A stretch of DNA of 64,000 nucleotides, taken from assembly GCF_041227145.1 (NCBI RefSeq), contig NZ_JBGFSP010000004.1, forward strand, positions 186,001 to 250,000, read 5' to 3'. Below, piece by piece: positions 46,246 through 55,593 of the stretch. A model generated the notes under the pieces. It made no database searches. It was not told where the DNA came from and saw only the letters and a program-made list of their open reading frames with translations. Numbering within the stretch: position 1 is the first letter of the stretch; every line of letters begins with the position of its first letter. The translations under genes were made by a program, and so were the position numbers. This DNA is from Bacteroides sp. AN502(2024) (GTDB taxonomy: Bacteria > Bacteroidota > Bacteroidia > Bacteroidales > Bacteroidaceae).

Positions 46246-46815
46246 AATCATTATTTGTGAACTACGAAGCATTCCCCGTATTTTTTCTACATAATAATCT
46301 GTTATTTTCGTGTTTGCGTTATCGTACACGGGAAATAATACAAATTTACTTTACACGCTTTTAACGCTACGTTAAAAGAATCAATTTTATTTATTTGCGT
46401 TAATCATTTAATAATAAACACATTAAATGATTATTTTTCTTCCTATATTCCATAGTAAAACATGCAATTTGCATACGAAGCCAGCAATTACAAAAAAACA
46501 GAAGAATATATGACTTATTCGAAATTTTATTCATATCCTACGCAGTTCCGAGCTAAAACCGGTTCGTTTCCACACGGTTTTGCACAAAATATTCTTTCTC
46601 ATATAAGATAAAAAGTGCAAAACATCTGCCATCTGCAACAAAATCGAGATTATAGATTAATTATCAATCAGTTATAGCGTTGCAGATACCTGTTGCAGAT
46701 AGTTACAGATAATGGTATCTACAACACTCTGTGTGGCGATGGAAAGCTGTCTTTCAAGAGCAAGGTAACTGGTAAGAACAAGGTAACCCAGCCAAACAGC
46801 TACGCATAAATCTCC

Positions 46816-46976
46816 GTTTCCTTACTTTGAAACTCCAGTTTCCTTACTTTGAAACTCCAGTTTCCTTACTTTGAAACTCCAGTTTCCTTACTTTGAAACT
46901 CCAGTTTCCTTACTTTGAAACTCCAGTTTCCTTACTTTGAAACTCCAGTTTCCTTACTTTGAAACTCCAGTTTCCT
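46816..46976. repeat. 22-bp minisatellite, seven identical units
   Basis: Units start at 46816, 46838, 46860, 46882, 46904, 46926 and 46948, all identical, beginning GTTTCCTTACTTTG; a partial eighth unit begins at 46970. Each junction contains GAAACTCCAGTTTC, an almost perfect palindrome. There are no spacers and the length is not a multiple of three. Confidence 0.95.
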
Positions 46977-47008
46977 GCTTGGAAACGAGAGTTCCCACGC
47001 AGGAAACT
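46969..47008. repeat. Long hairpin ending the minisatellite
   Basis: AGTTTCCTGC pairs with GCAGGAAACT, and inside it TGGAAAC pairs with GTTCCCA (one mismatch) around a GAGA loop. About 17 base pairs, a stable RNA or cruciform structure. Confidence 0.75.
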
Positions 47009-47199
47009 ATGAATCGGAAGTAGGATACTGACGGAATGACCGGTACGATTCGTTTACGGTGTTGCAGATAACGGGCTATCTGCAACCATCTGCAACAGTA
47101 TCTGCAACGTTGTAACCAACTGTTTATTAATACATTATATCGATTTCGTTGCAGATGGCAGATGTTTTGCATTTTAAGAATGATATGTGTATAAACAAT

Positions 47200-47230
47200 T
47201 ATGACACCATACCATTGGTACGATGTCATA
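47200..47230 (-). terminator. Hairpin after xylE, possible terminator
   Basis: Arms TATGACA-C / G-TGTCATA with ACCATTGGT inside, 66 bases past the xylE stop. The T run on the minus strand is weak. Confidence 0.45.
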
Positions 47231-47295
47231 ATATCAATAGAACCACGTCAAAATACCGAGGTCGTAATGACATGATGTAATTACGCTAACCTAAT

Positions 47296-48750
47296 TTATT
47301 TATTTTTCTTCCAAAGCTTGCTCATATCCTCCAATGTCTTGCCCTTCGTTTCAGGCACCCAACGCCAAACGAAGATGGCAGCAGCTACGCAGATTATGCC
47401 ATATAAACTATACGCAAACATCGGGCTGAAATCGTACAATGCCGGAAAAGTAGAAGATACAATATAGTTAAATATCCATTGGAAAGCTACAGCGATAGCC
47501 ACTGCTTTACCACGAATGGTGTTTGGGAAAATTTCCGAGATCAATACCCAGCAAATCGGTCCCCAGGACATCATGAAGAATGCTGCATATACAATCACTG
47601 AAAGTACCGGAAGAATGCCCTTTATTGCCATGCTATCACACATTGCCACTGCAAATGCACCTACGGCCATACCGATAGAACCGATAATCAAAAGAGGTTT
47701 ACGCCCAAAGCGATCTACTGTAAAGATAGCAACCAGTGTAAAGACAATATTTACAACACCCATAATAACTGTCTGCATCATGCCACCTCCTTCTGCACCC
47801 GCATTTTCAAATATACGAGGAGCATAATATAGTACCGCATTAATACCGATAGCTTGTTGGAATACAGAAAGCAAAATACCGATCACAATTACTGCCATTC
47901 CATAAGTCAATATTTTCTCTGTCTTCTCATGAGCAGTAGCTTTAATATCATTAAGGATTTCCTGTGCTTTTGTCTTACCATTGATCTTTTCCAGAATTGA
48001 GTAAGCCTTTCCATCCTGCTGTATCAATACAAGATAACGGGGAGTCTTCGGAACAAAGAACAACAACAAACCAAAGAAAGCAGCAGGAAAAGCTTCCGAA
48101 CCAAACATGTAACGCCATCCTTCATAAACAGTCCACATATCAGATTCAGCACTAACAGACAGTGCACCGGCCGCATCTTTCAATATAACAGGATTCTGAT
48201 GATCGCCCATAATCAGGAAATTCACAAAGTACACTACCAACATACCAAAGATGATAGCAAACTGGTTACATGACACAAGCGTTCCACGAATATGGGAAGG
48301 GGCTATTTCAGCAATATACATCGGGCAGACTGCAGAAGCCAGTCCTACTCCGACACCCCCCAAAACACGATACAAATTAAAGGCAATCAACAGATCCATG
48401 TTCGGTTTTCCATATTCGAAGAATAAGAATTCCGGATAATAAGAACCTAATGCTGAAAGAAAAAAGAGTACGGCTGCAAGCCTTAAGGAATTACGGCGCC
48501 CCAAACGGGAAGCAAATATACCGGAGATCGCACCACCCAGTACACAGCCAATCAATGCACTGGAAGATGTGATTCCATGCATTACTTTATTATATTGAAA
48601 ATCGGAAGCCGAAAGGAAAAATGCCTCCAATCCTTTCTCTGCACCCGAAATAACGGCTGTATCATATCCAAACAGCAGTCCTCCCAAAATGGCGACAGAG
48701 GTTATCGAATATAGGTAGAGTTTACTACCCTCGTTCGTTGTATTAATCAT
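47296..48750 (-). CDS. xylE: D-xylose:H+ symporter, sugar porter MFS
   Basis: 484 residues from the ATG at 48750 (MINTTNEGSKLYLYS); the open frame extends to 48819 but that part lies in a repeat. Twelve membrane helices. Sugar-porter signatures: GGLLFGYDTAVISGA (helix 1), RLGRRNSL, YRVLGGVGVGLASAVCPMYIAE, FQQAIGINAVLYYAP (sugar site), DRFGRKPLL and WVPETKGKTLEDM. The long insert around NPVILKDAAGALS is typical of Bacteroides XylE. Last gene of the xylose operon. Confidence 0.93.
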   Translation of the reverse strand: MINTTNEGSKLYLYSITSVAILGGLLFGYDTAVISGAEKGLEAFFLSASDFQYNKVMHGITSSSALIGCVLGGAISGIFASRLGRRNSLRLAAVLFFLSALGSYYPEFLFFEYGKPNMDLLIAFNLYRVLGGVGVGLASAVCPMYIAEIAPSHIRGTLVSCNQFAIIFGMLVVYFVNFLIMGDHQNPVILKDAAGALSVSAESDMWTVYEGWRYMFGSEAFPAAFFGLLLFFVPKTPRYLVLIQQDGKAYSILEKINGKTKAQEILNDIKATAHEKTEKILTYGMAVIVIGILLSVFQQAIGINAVLYYAPRIFENAGAEGGGMMQTVIMGVVNIVFTLVAIFTVDRFGRKPLLIIGSIGMAVGAFAVAMCDSMAIKGILPVLSVIVYAAFFMMSWGPICWVLISEIFPNTIRGKAVAIAVAFQWIFNYIVSSTFPALYDFSPMFAYSLYGIICVAAAIFVWRWVPETKGKTLEDMSKLWKKNK

Positions 48751-48794
48751 AGTTATAAGTAGATAAAATAGTGTTGTAGTAGTTGGACATATAT

Positions 48795-48882
48795 CACCAC
48801 AGATTTCACAGATTGACACAGATAAGATTCAAAATGAGAGAGAAGAGAAATCTGCCTGTGAGAATCCGTGTAATCTGTGGTG
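48795..48882. repeat. Inverted repeat (CACCACAGATT type) between xylA and xylE
   Basis: Begins CACCACAGATTTCACAGATT at 48795. The right end (to 48882), read on the minus strand, begins CACCACAGATTACACGGATT. The arms cover about 38 bp each with some mismatches. Same family as the repeat at 4930-5075. It begins 8 bases after the xylA stop codon and could trim or stabilise the xyl mRNA. Confidence 0.8.
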
Positions 48883-48889
48883 GGTTTAA

Positions 48890-50206
48890 TTAGCAATACA
48901 TATTCAGAATTGCTTCATAAAGCTCTTGTTTACCGCTGGTCTGCTTCGGTTCGCCGTTTGCTTTAGCATAAGCGACTACGTCTTCCAAAGTCAACTTGCC
49001 ATCTTCAAATTCCTTACCTTTACCACCATCGAATGAAGCGTAACGGTCAGCCAACATTTTCTTATATGGAGATTCGTTCAACAGAGCAGCTGCACTTTCT
49101 AATGCACGAGCCATAGCATCCATACCTGCGATATGAGCGATGAAGATATCTTCCAGATCAGTAGAGTTACGACGAGTTTTAGCGTCGAAGTTTGTCCCAC
49201 CGTTACCCAAGCCACCATTACGGATAATTTGCATCATAGCTTGTGTCAGCTCGTAGTTGTCAATCGGGAACTGGTCTGTATCCCAACCATTCTGATAGTC
49301 ACCACGGTTAGCATCGATAGAACCCAACATGCCGTTGTCTACCGCTACTGCCAATTCGTGTTCAAAAGTATGACCAGCCAAAGTTGCGTGGTTTACTTCA
49401 ATATTTACTTTAAAATCTTTATCCAAACCATGAGCTTTCAGGAAGCCGATTACAGTTTCTGTATCTACATCATACTGGTGTTTAGTCGGCTCCATCGGTT
49501 TCGGTTCAACCAGGAAAGTTCCCTTGAAACCACGAGCACGAGCATAATCGCGAGCCATAGTCAACATTTGCGCAAGATGTTCTTTTTCACGTTTCTGATC
49601 TGTATTCAGCAGAGACATATAGCCTTCACGCCCACCCCAGAACACATAGTTCTGGCCACCCAGTTCAATCGTTGCGTCGATTGCATTCTTGATCTGAACA
49701 GCAGCACGAGCTACCACGTCAAAATCAGGATTAGTAGCAGCACCGTTCATATAACGTGCATGACCAAATACATTGGCAGTGCCCCACAACAGTTTGATAC
49801 CTGTTTCAGCTTGTTTCTGTTTAGCATAAGCTACGATTGTTTTCAGGTTGGCTTCGTATTCTTCGATGCTTGCACCTTCGGATACTAAGTCTACATCGTG
49901 GAAACAGTAGTATTCAATACCCATTTTCTGCAAGAACTCGAAACCTGCATCCATTTTATCTTTTGCAGCTTGTATAGCATCAGCATTACTATTCCAAGGG
50001 AATTGTTTGGTTCCGCCACCAAATTGGTCACCGCCTTCAGCACACAAGGTATGCCACCATGCCATAGAAAATTTCAACCAATCTTTCATCTTCTTACCGT
50101 TGATAACCTTTTCAGCATCGTAATAACGGAATGCCAACGGATTCTTACTATCTTTACCTTCGAACTTAATCTTTTCAATTCCCGGGAAAAATTCTTTTGT
50201 TGCCAT
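48890..50206 (-). CDS. xylA: Xylose isomerase
   Basis: Converts D-xylose to D-xylulose. 438 residues, class II length. Motifs: [22 protein letters not shown] (catalytic His and substrate region), [45 protein letters not shown] (metal-ligand Glu), [19 protein letters not shown] and [19 protein letters not shown] (metal-ligand Asp). Thirty-six bases after xylB. Confidence 0.98.
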   Translation of the reverse strand: MATKEFFPGIEKIKFEGKDSKNPLAFRYYDAEKVINGKKMKDWLKFSMAWWHTLCAEGGDQFGGGTKQFPWNSNADAIQAAKDKMDAGFEFLQKMGIEYYCFHDVDLVSEGASIEEYEANLKTIVAYAKQKQAETGIKLLWGTANVFGHARYMNGAATNPDFDVVARAAVQIKNAIDATIELGGQNYVFWGGREGYMSLLNTDQKREKEHLAQMLTMARDYARARGFKGTFLVEPKPMEPTKHQYDVDTETVIGFLKAHGLDKDFKVNIEVNHATLAGHTFEHELAVAVDNGMLGSIDANRGDYQNGWDTDQFPIDNYELTQAMMQIIRNGGLGNGGTNFDAKTRRNSTDLEDIFIAHIAGMDAMARALESAAALLNESPYKKMLADRYASFDGGKGKEFEDGKLTLEDVVAYAKANGEPKQTSGKQELYEAILNMYC

Positions 50207-50242
50207 AATTCTTTTATTTTTAAATGGTTATTATTTAGATTG

Positions 50243-51766
50243 TTATTTATCTGTAGATAAAACCGAAGCCGGTATGCTACCGGTCATCGACTTCTCGAGA
50301 CGATATTTCCACTTTGCATAAGCGTCGGCATATTCCTGCCGTTTCGCCACATTAGGCTCGATCACATCCAGTTTGTCAAGCGTAGCAAACGCTTCATTGT
50401 TATCTTTGTAAATGCCTGCACCGATACCTGCACCTTTCGCAGCCCCCACAGAACCGTCTGTATCATAAAGCTCGATAGTAGCTCCTGTAACTCCCGCCAA
50501 CGTATCGCGGAAGATAGAGCTCAAGAACATATTAGCATGTCCGGCATGGATCATCTTCACGGGAATTCCCATCTGCTCCATGATATCAATGCCGTATTTA
50601 AAAGAGAATACGATACCCTCTTGAGCGGCACGAATCATGTGGTGTCTACTATGTGTATTGAAGTCCAGTCCACAGATGCTACAACCGATTTCTTTATTGT
50701 TCAACATGCGCTCGGCACCGTTACCAAAGGGCAGGATACTGATTCCTGCGCTACCGATAGGAGCTTTGGAAGCCAACACATTCATTTCATTATAAGATAT
50801 TCCTTCGGGAGCAATGTTCCGTTTTACCCATGAATTAAGAATACCTGTTCCATTAATGCAAAGCAGTACTCCCAGACGTGTCTGGTCCATCGTATGATTG
50901 ACATGGGCAAAGGTGTTGACACGTGACTGCGGATCATAGTCCACTTCACCATTCACACCATAAACCACTCCTGATGTTCCCGCCGTAGAAGCTATTTCAC
51001 CCGGGTTGAACACGTTCAGAGAGAGAGCATTGTTAGGCTGGTCACCTGCACGATAAGTAATCGGTGTTCCTTTTTTCAATCCAAGTTCTTCGGCAGCTAT
51101 TGCACTGACGCATCCCTGCTCTGCGAAGGTCGGTTTAATATCTGCAATCAAAGAAGAGTTGAATCCGTAATAATCCATTAGGAAATCAGCCACTCGGTTG
51201 TGCTTGAAATCCCAAAACATACCTTCCGAAAGTCCGGAAACGGTTGTGCAAATTTCTCCACTCAACTTCATGGCAATATAATCACCCGGCAGCATTATCT
51301 TGTAAATCTGCTCATAAATGGCAGGTTCGTTTTCTTTAATCCATGCCAACTTGGAAGCTGTAAAGTTTCCCGGTGAGTTCAACAAATGAGAAAGACATCT
51401 CTCCTCTCCGATTGTTTCAAACGCTTTCCGGCCGTATGGTACCGCACGGGAGTCACACCAGATAATAGCAGGACGCAGGACATGCTGATTCTTATCAACA
51501 CATACCAATCCATGCATCTGATAAGAGATACCAATGGCTTTAATTTCAGCAGCACTCACTCCGGATTCTGTCATAATAGCCTGTGTAGCCAATTTTAAGT
51601 TTTCCCACCAACTTTCCGGATCTTGTTCCGCCCACCCGGGGTTCACTGCAATGATATTTGCCTCCGTTTTCGGAAAAAATGCCGATGATACACATTTACC
51701 TGTTTCAGCATTTACCAAACTCGCTTTTACAGACGAGCTACCTATGTCATAACCTAATAAAAACAT
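50243..51766 (-). CDS. xylB: Xylulokinase
   Basis: 507-residue FGGY carbohydrate kinase phosphorylating D-xylulose to xylulose 5-phosphate. The N-terminal phosphate loop LLGYDIGSSSVKASLVN, the substrate region SYQMHGLVCVDK and IIWCDSRA, the ATP-site STAGTSGVVYGVNG and the C-terminal DTDGSVGAAKGAGIGAG are visible. Second gene of the operon, 55 bases after the Nudix regulator. Confidence 0.96.
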   Translation of the reverse strand: MFLLGYDIGSSSVKASLVNAETGKCVSSAFFPKTEANIIAVNPGWAEQDPESWWENLKLATQAIMTESGVSAAEIKAIGISYQMHGLVCVDKNQHVLRPAIIWCDSRAVPYGRKAFETIGEERCLSHLLNSPGNFTASKLAWIKENEPAIYEQIYKIMLPGDYIAMKLSGEICTTVSGLSEGMFWDFKHNRVADFLMDYYGFNSSLIADIKPTFAEQGCVSAIAAEELGLKKGTPITYRAGDQPNNALSLNVFNPGEIASTAGTSGVVYGVNGEVDYDPQSRVNTFAHVNHTMDQTRLGVLLCINGTGILNSWVKRNIAPEGISYNEMNVLASKAPIGSAGISILPFGNGAERMLNNKEIGCSICGLDFNTHSRHHMIRAAQEGIVFSFKYGIDIMEQMGIPVKMIHAGHANMFLSSIFRDTLAGVTGATIELYDTDGSVGAAKGAGIGAGIYKDNNEAFATLDKLDVIEPNVAKRQEYADAYAKWKYRLEKSMTGSIPASVLSTDK

Positions 51767-51821
51767 GATGATGTTTACGATTTAACGATTTACTATTGAA
51801 TACTTAATACTCGAATTAATC

Positions 51822-52553
51822 TCACCTTCTCACCTTATTATATATCTTCTTATCAAATTTATAATAACGGGCAGCACGGTGAGCCACTCCTTGTTGTTTT
51901 TCTTCCAAAGGAACCACATATTCCATCATGGATATTTTCTTATGAAAGTTGCGTACATCCACAGTTTTGTCGTATACCAATTCAAAAAGAGTTCTTAATT
52001 GTGCAGCTGTAAATTTGCGCGGAAGCAGTTCGAACAATATGGAAGGGTTAAATTCTACAAACTGGCGAATATAAGTCATCGCTTCCTTAATAATCAGATT
52101 ATGATCGAAAGCCAATGTTTTCACCTCTTTCAAAGCAATCCAACAAGCCTGATGATCGTCCAGATTCTTGTCCAATGTACGGTCTATCTTTACCATCGAC
52201 AAATATGCAATGGTCACAATACGTTCCACTCTTGACTGCATAGCTCTTTCCAGCCAACGCACATCTTTCGGATTACTCGTTCTGTTTTTAGAGCCGAATG
52301 CTTTAAACTGTATCAGATTCACATTCTTAAGTCCTGTCAGTTCATACAAAACCCGTTGTGCCGCTTCATCCAGATCCTCATCCATATATATAAGACTTCC
52401 GGGAAGTTTCATATCGTGATATACTTCTCCATTATCCTCTCCTGCACGTTTTACAAGCAACACTTTCAGCTGTTCTCCGTCAAAACCAATCACTACACAG
52501 TCCACTGATATATGATTGTTTGCTAAAGGTGTATTTTTCCGTAAATTTTGCAT
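51822..52553 (-). CDS. Nudix-domain transcriptional regulator, probable xylose regulator
   Basis: 243 residues from the ATG at 52553 (MQNLRKNTPLANNH). The N-terminal Nudix-like domain (about 15-150) includes LKVLLVKRAG, MKLPGSLIYMDEDLDEAAQRVLYELTGL. The Nudix box is degenerate, suggesting ligand binding without hydrolysis. The C-terminal winged helix (about 165-240) has LPRKFTAAQLRTLFELVYDK. Related to the Bacteroides AraR/NrtR-type regulators. Being first in the xylB-xylA-xylE operon, it most likely senses xylose or a pathway intermediate. Confidence 0.88.
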   Translation of the reverse strand: MQNLRKNTPLANNHISVDCVVIGFDGEQLKVLLVKRAGEDNGEVYHDMKLPGSLIYMDEDLDEAAQRVLYELTGLKNVNLIQFKAFGSKNRTSNPKDVRWLERAMQSRVERIVTIAYLSMVKIDRTLDKNLDDHQACWIALKEVKTLAFDHNLIIKEAMTYIRQFVEFNPSILFELLPRKFTAAQLRTLFELVYDKTVDVRNFHKKISMMEYVVPLEEKQQGVAHRAARYYKFDKKIYNKVRR

Positions 52554-52574
52554 ATCCTTTTCTTTAATCCGATG

Positions 52575-52582
52575 CAAATATA
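52575..52582 (-). promoter_or_regulatory. -7 box of xylose operon promoter
   Basis: Minus strand TATATTTG, an exact consensus match, 22 bases before the regulator start. A second leftward match, TATCTTTG, lies at 52803-52810 and could give a long leader. The rest of the 52554-52893 gap shows no gene. Confidence 0.5.
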
Positions 52583-52837
52583 GAGGCTAATATTCATCAA
52601 AACAAACATCGAAACTATGCTATAAAACATTGTTTATCATACAAATACATATCATACATTCTACAATATGAACAGTTAGTGTTATCTTACGAATTACAAT
52701 ATGTATTTTACTATTTCCACAAGTGAGTAATTGTATATAGTACGAAAACCAGATGGATGCTTTATTATCAGTACTTTTCATCTCATTTCCAACAGATACC
52801 GGCAAAGATACTTATTGTATTTTAAACGATATATCAT

Positions 52838-52868
52838 TTTGTACCTTATCGTTTTTATTCTATCTTTG
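52838..52868 (+). promoter_or_regulatory. thiD promoter (-33 and -7)
   Basis: TTTG at 52838-52841 and TATCTTTG at 52861-52868 are separated by 19 bases, the canonical Bacteroidetes sigma-ABfr arrangement, 25 bases before the thiD start. Confidence 0.65.
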
Positions 52869-52893
52869 TCAAGTAAATATTAAAAAAACTAAA

Positions 52894-53730
52894 ATGGATC
52901 GTCATCCAGTCATTTTATCCATTGCCGGTTCCGATTGTTCGGGAGGTGCGGGTATTCAGGCAGACATAAAAACAATCTCTGCTTTAGGAGGCTATGCGGC
53001 ATCAGCCATTACTGCCCTCACCATACAAAACACATTGGGAGTACGTGCCGTACAATCCATCGCTCCTGATATTGTCTATGGGCAAATAGAAGCAGTGATG
53101 GATGACCTGCAACCGGTTGCCATAAAGATAGGGATGATTCATGATATTCAGATTGTACGTATCATTGTCGATTGCCTCCAAAAGTACACACCGGAATATG
53201 TCGTGTATGATCCGGTGATGGTATCTACCAGCGGACAAAAACTGATGACGGACGAAACTATAGAAGAAATAAAAAAAGAGTTGCTGCCACTTGCTACCTT
53301 AATTACGCCCAATATTAACGAAGCAACTGTGCTCACAGGCAAAAATATCCACAACATTCAGGAGATGCAGGCGGCTGCCAAAATGCTGACAGATGATTAT
53401 CACACTAGCGTCTTGCTAAAAGGCGGACATCTGGAAGGAGATAAGATGTGTGATGTGTTGCATACGCCCGAATCCATCTACCATATATATGAGGAGAAAA
53501 AAATAGAAAGCCGTAACCTACACGGAACGGGATGTACCCTCTCCTCTGCTATTGCTACCTGTCTAGCCAAGGGCTACCCTATACAAGAATCCATCCAATA
53601 TGCAAAAACATATATCACGCAAGCCATTATTGCAGGAAAAGACTTGAATATCGGTCATGGCAACGGTCCCTTATGGCATTTTCCAGACTCCATTGCACAA
53701 ATGTGTACATTTTGTGCGGTTATATCATAA
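52894..53730 (+). CDS. thiD: Hydroxymethylpyrimidine/phosphomethylpyrimidine kinase
   Basis: Phosphorylates HMP and HMP-P to HMP-PP for thiamine synthesis. 278 residues from the ATG at 52894 (MDRHPVILSIAG); the open frame to 52753 crosses the promoter. Ribokinase-fold motifs: SIAGSDCSGGAGIQADIKTI, YGQIEAVMDD, DPVMVSTSGQKL, ITPNINEATVL, LLKGGH and the catalytic LHGTGCTLSSAIA. It lies 43 kb from the thi operon and no TPP riboswitch precedes it, so it may escape that control. Confidence 0.96.
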   Translation: MDRHPVILSIAGSDCSGGAGIQADIKTISALGGYAASAITALTIQNTLGVRAVQSIAPDIVYGQIEAVMDDLQPVAIKIGMIHDIQIVRIIVDCLQKYTPEYVVYDPVMVSTSGQKLMTDETIEEIKKELLPLATLITPNINEATVLTGKNIHNIQEMQAAAKMLTDDYHTSVLLKGGHLEGDKMCDVLHTPESIYHIYEEKKIESRNLHGTGCTLSSAIATCLAKGYPIQESIQYAKTYITQAIIAGKDLNIGHGNGPLWHFPDSIAQMCTFCAVIS

Positions 53731-53737
53731 AAATACG

Positions 53738-53745
53738 TAACTTTG
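53738..53745 (+). promoter_or_regulatory. -7 box of fabD promoter
   Basis: TAACTTTG, an exact consensus match, 35 bases before the fabD start. A TTTG lies at 53711-53714, slightly far (23-base spacer). Confidence 0.55.
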
Positions 53746-53779
53746 CAACGCAATTAAAAATCAATAAAACAATAAAAAT

Positions 53780-54667
53780 ATGAAAGCATTTGTATTTCCC
53801 GGTCAAGGCGCTCAATTTGTGGGAATGGGCAAAGACCTGTATGAAAACTCAGCTTTAGCAAAAGAATTGTTCGAAAAAGCAAATGATATCCTCGGATATC
53901 GCATTACAGATATCATGTTCAATGGCACAGACGAAGACCTCCGGCAGACAAAGGTTACCCAACCTGCCGTATTCCTTCATTCTGTTATCTCCGCTCTTTG
54001 CATGGGGGATGATTTTAAACCGGAAATGACAGCAGGTCACTCACTCGGTGAGTTCTCCGCATTGGTCGCTGCCGGTGCGTTGAGTTTTGAAGATGGACTG
54101 AGACTCGTTTATGCTCGTGCAATGGCTATGCAAAAAGCTTGTGAAGTTACTCCTTCCACAATGGCTGCAATTATTGCATTACCGGATGAGAAAGTAGAAG
54201 AAATTTGTGCAACAGTAAATGCAGAAGGTGAAGTTTGCGTACCGGCCAACTACAACTGTCCGGGACAAATCGTGATTTCCGGTTCTGTACCGGGCATCGA
54301 AAAGGCTTGCGAACTAATGAAAGCTGCCGGAGCAAAGCGTGCTCTTCCACTGAAAGTGGGCGGTGCTTTCCATTCTCCGCTGATGGACCCTGCGAAAGTA
54401 GAATTGGAAGCTGCTATCAAAGCGACCGAAATACATACCCCCAAATGTCCGGTATATCAGAATGTGGACGCACTTCCACATACAGATCCTGCAGAAATCA
54501 AAAAAAACCTGGTTGCCCAGCTGACAGCTTCCGTACGTTGGACACAGTCTGTTAAGAATATGGTTGCCGACGGTGCTACTGATTTCACAGAGTGTGGTCC
54601 GGGTGCAGTACTTCAAGGACTGATTAAAAAGATTGACGGTACTGTCAATGCTCACAGTATTGCATAA
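53780..54667 (+). CDS. fabD: Malonyl CoA-acyl carrier protein transacylase
   Basis: Loads malonyl groups onto ACP for fatty-acid synthesis. 295 residues. FPGQGAQFVGMGKDLYE at the N-terminus, the nucleophile elbow GHSLGEFSALVAAGAL (Ser, about 90), a later VGGAFHSPLMDP with the catalytic His (about 198) and TECGPGAVLQGL. Single unit ended by the hairpin at 54696-54731. Confidence 0.97.
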   Translation: MKAFVFPGQGAQFVGMGKDLYENSALAKELFEKANDILGYRITDIMFNGTDEDLRQTKVTQPAVFLHSVISALCMGDDFKPEMTAGHSLGEFSALVAAGALSFEDGLRLVYARAMAMQKACEVTPSTMAAIIALPDEKVEEICATVNAEGEVCVPANYNCPGQIVISGSVPGIEKACELMKAAGAKRALPLKVGGAFHSPLMDPAKVELEAAIKATEIHTPKCPVYQNVDALPHTDPAEIKKNLVAQLTASVRWTQSVKNMVADGATDFTECGPGAVLQGLIKKIDGTVNAHSIA

Positions 54668-54695
54668 ATATCTGTAAGAGAGACTTTATCTAAAT

Positions 54696-54731
54696 AAAGC
54701 GTGTTGGCAATAGTTATCAACACGCTTTTTT
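54696..54731 (+). terminator. Terminator of fabD
   Basis: Stem AAAGCGTGTTG / CAACACGCTTT with a 10-base loop and a T run, about 30 bases past the fabD stop. Confidence 0.85.
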
Positions 54732-54761
54732 AATCCCGCACTTATACGGTATGAAGTGCTT

Positions 54762-55559
54762 TTATTTGGATGAAGTGATGATCAAATCTCCTTTAAAACT
54801 TACTTCCATATTTACAATACTATATATGGACGTTTCCGGAATGGCCAAGACTGCTTGATAATGAAAACCGCTCCGATCTACCTTCACAAACTTTGTATCT
54901 GATAAGATAGATTGCTCCAGAAAATCTTCCGGAAGCACTTTGCCAAACATTTGCTTGGTAATATCACTGGCAAACAGACTCTTTTTACCTTCGTATACAC
55001 AAATGTGCATGACATTGTCATAGTACACATTATCCATGCTAATCCCATCTTCGGAATAAGTAGTCTTGACGACTTTCATTTTGGAAGGATTAATATATAC
55101 GTATGCACGATAGCGAATGCCATTATAGGTCACTACACTATCTCGTTGGGTCACTTCCGTATATGTCGGAATTACTAATTCCTGACGGACAAAATAGATC
55201 GAATCATTAAAATCTTCGGATTTGTGCAGTTTAATTACATCATCTGTTATGGAATGAAACCAGAATATATGTTCTGTCTGCTTATCTATTTTATAATAAG
55301 TAGTATCATTTCCATAAGTATACAGAGTATCCCTTATTATTTTAAATGCAATGGGAGTACTTTGCACATCTGCATAGTAGATAGTATCTCCTTCTACTTG
55401 CATCAACGGGCTCTCCGTCTCATCGTCCAGCCAAATTCCCTGTAGCAGCCCTTTTGCACCGAAATTCTCCTTCTCTTGTTGGAGAGAATGAGACCCCTTA
55501 TTGACGCTACATGCCGCGAAAAAGATTGCCATTAACGATACAGCCACATTTTTCATCAT
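54762..55559 (-). CDS. DUF4738-type lipoprotein
   Basis: 265 residues. Signal peptide with lipobox (VAVSLMAIFFAACS, Cys17). The mature part is rich in beta strands (ISYY-like turns such as TIYYADVQSTPIAFKI, TYYKIDKQTEHIFWFHS, FKGDLIITSS). It resembles Bacteroides DUF4738 lipoproteins, with no known function. It lies 34 bases downstream of ugd on the same strand, possibly on the rfbC-ugd transcript. Confidence 0.8.
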   Translation of the reverse strand: MMKNVAVSLMAIFFAACSVNKGSHSLQQEKENFGAKGLLQGIWLDDETESPLMQVEGDTIYYADVQSTPIAFKIIRDTLYTYGNDTTYYKIDKQTEHIFWFHSITDDVIKLHKSEDFNDSIYFVRQELVIPTYTEVTQRDSVVTYNGIRYRAYVYINPSKMKVVKTTYSEDGISMDNVYYDNVMHICVYEGKKSLFASDITKQMFGKVLPEDFLEQSILSDTKFVKVDRSGFHYQAVLAIPETSIYSIVNMEVSFKGDLIITSSK

Positions 55560-55593
55560 CTATTTTTGTTTTGTATAAAGATACTCCTGTTTT

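Larger units (their letters stand above)
46615..47172. repeat. Composite non-coding element: 114-bp inverted arms around a minisatellite
   Basis: The left arm (46615-46727) and right arm (47059-47172) are imperfect complements over about 114 bp. Both outer ends read TGCAAAACATCTGCCATCTG. Each arm also carries several direct copies of GTTGCAGATA-like words. The 330 bp between them hold seven 22-bp repeats and a long hairpin. No open frame with family similarity lies inside. The flanks 46246-46614 and 47173-47295 show no gene. Confidence 0.8.

Noticed and set aside
46954..47229. 91-codon open frame on the minus strand
   Set aside because: It lies across the hairpin, the right inverted arm and the xylE-proximal hairpin; its sequence is explained by the repeats and shows no domain.
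48751..48819. N-terminal extension of xylE
   Set aside because: The extra 23 residues are encoded partly by the inverted repeat at 48795-48882 and have no similarity to sugar porters.
52803..52810. Second leftward -7 box upstream of the Nudix regulator
   Set aside because: A single consensus match without a -33 partner and 250 bases from the gene; not strong enough for a separate feature.
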